From Rahnella victoriana (lineage in GTDB: Bacteria > Pseudomonadota > Gammaproteobacteria > Enterobacterales > Enterobacteriaceae), in the NCBI RefSeq assembly GCF_004330295.1, contig NZ_SJOJ01000003.1, positions 124,001-188,000 of the forward strand: 64,000 nt of DNA, given 5' to 3'. A program made the position numbers and the translations under genes. Under the pieces are notes generated by a model. It saw only the letters and a program-made list of their open reading frames with translations. It was not told where the DNA came from and did not search any database. Shown in pieces: positions 63,889 to 64,000 of the stretch. How positions within the stretch are numbered: position 1 is the first letter of the stretch; each line of letters opens with the position of its first letter.

Positions 63889-64000
63889 ATGGAAGCTCTT
63901 TGTCCGGTCTGCCGTCAGCCGATGAAATGGGTAAGCGGTCACTTTCACTGTGATGCTTGTCAGGTCGATTATAAGCAAACGGCATTATGCCCGGATTGCC
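63889..64000 (+). CDS. yfgJ: Zinc-ribbon protein YfgJ (3' end outside window)
   Basis: Only the first 37 codons are visible. The CPVC...CDAC...CPDC pattern (three CxxC knuckles) fits the YfgJ zinc-ribbon family that follows der in E. coli. AAGGGG lies 6 bases before the ATG. Function unknown. Confidence 0.85.
   Translation, partial: MEALCPVCRQPMKWVSGHFHCDACQVDYKQTALCPDC

Overview
This window looks like chromosomal DNA of an enterobacterium of the Yersiniaceae, most likely Rahnella or a close relative. That placement rests on remembered protein similarity and gene order, not on a database search. The housekeeping proteins are close to their Escherichia coli counterparts, and the E. coli order glmY-glrK-qseG-glrR-glnB, then hmp/glyA, csiE/hcaT, suhB-trmJ-iscR and pepB-sseB-ndk-rlmN-rodZ-ispG-hisS-yfgM-bamB-der-yfgJ is largely kept. 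No rRNA, tRNA, CRISPR array, prophage or complete insertion sequence was seen.

Layout. 1-5.4 kb: recB (5' end outside the window) and recD. 5.4-18.6 kb: an accessory stretch with tiny membrane-protein genes, an MFS exporter with a divergent LysR regulator, a GNAT acetyltransferase, a membrane diguanylate cyclase, two lipoproteins (YiaF/DUF3053 and DUF1615), a cold-shock gene, a second cluster of tiny membrane proteins, half of an MFS transporter fused by overlap to a glucarate-dehydratase-like gene, and yhjX. 18.9-23.9 kb: a four-gene iron-complex uptake operon (permease, ATPase, TonB-dependent receptor, binding protein). 24-30.7 kb: a probable HicA-like toxin-antitoxin module, an alpha/beta hydrolase, a second PBP2, an AT-rich two-gene orphan locus and a GAF-GGDEF protein. 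30.7-35.3 kb: the GlmY small RNA with its sigma-54 promoter and GlrR sites, then glrK-qseG-glrR-glnB. 35.6-39.2 kb: a three-subunit periplasmic FAD/Fe-S/cytochrome c sugar (acid) dehydrogenase. 39.3-48.3 kb: hmp, glyA, hcaT, csiE, a ZevAB-like metal uptake pair, suhB, trmJ. 48.4-64 kb: iscR, iscS and pepB followed by the conserved sseB-to-yfgJ block; the window ends inside yfgJ.

The most striking observation is at 48.4-50.5 kb. iscR keeps its autoregulated promoter but ends at a very strong terminator, iscS follows alone, and pepB comes next. The genes iscU, iscA, hscB, hscA, fdx and iscX, normally between iscS and pepB, are missing. IscS matches E. coli residue numbering through its catalytic Cys328 but lacks the last 15 residues, a region that takes part in IscU contact in E. 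coli. This suggests a lineage that has abandoned ISC assembly, kept IscS for other sulfur transfer (for example tRNA thiolation) and kept IscR as an Fe-S sensor, with Suf presumably doing assembly. Other leads are the toxin-antitoxin-like pair with a palindromic operator over its -35 box, the orphan pair with a possible ADP-ribosyltransferase-like motif, and two sets of related tiny membrane proteins that standard gene callers would probably miss.
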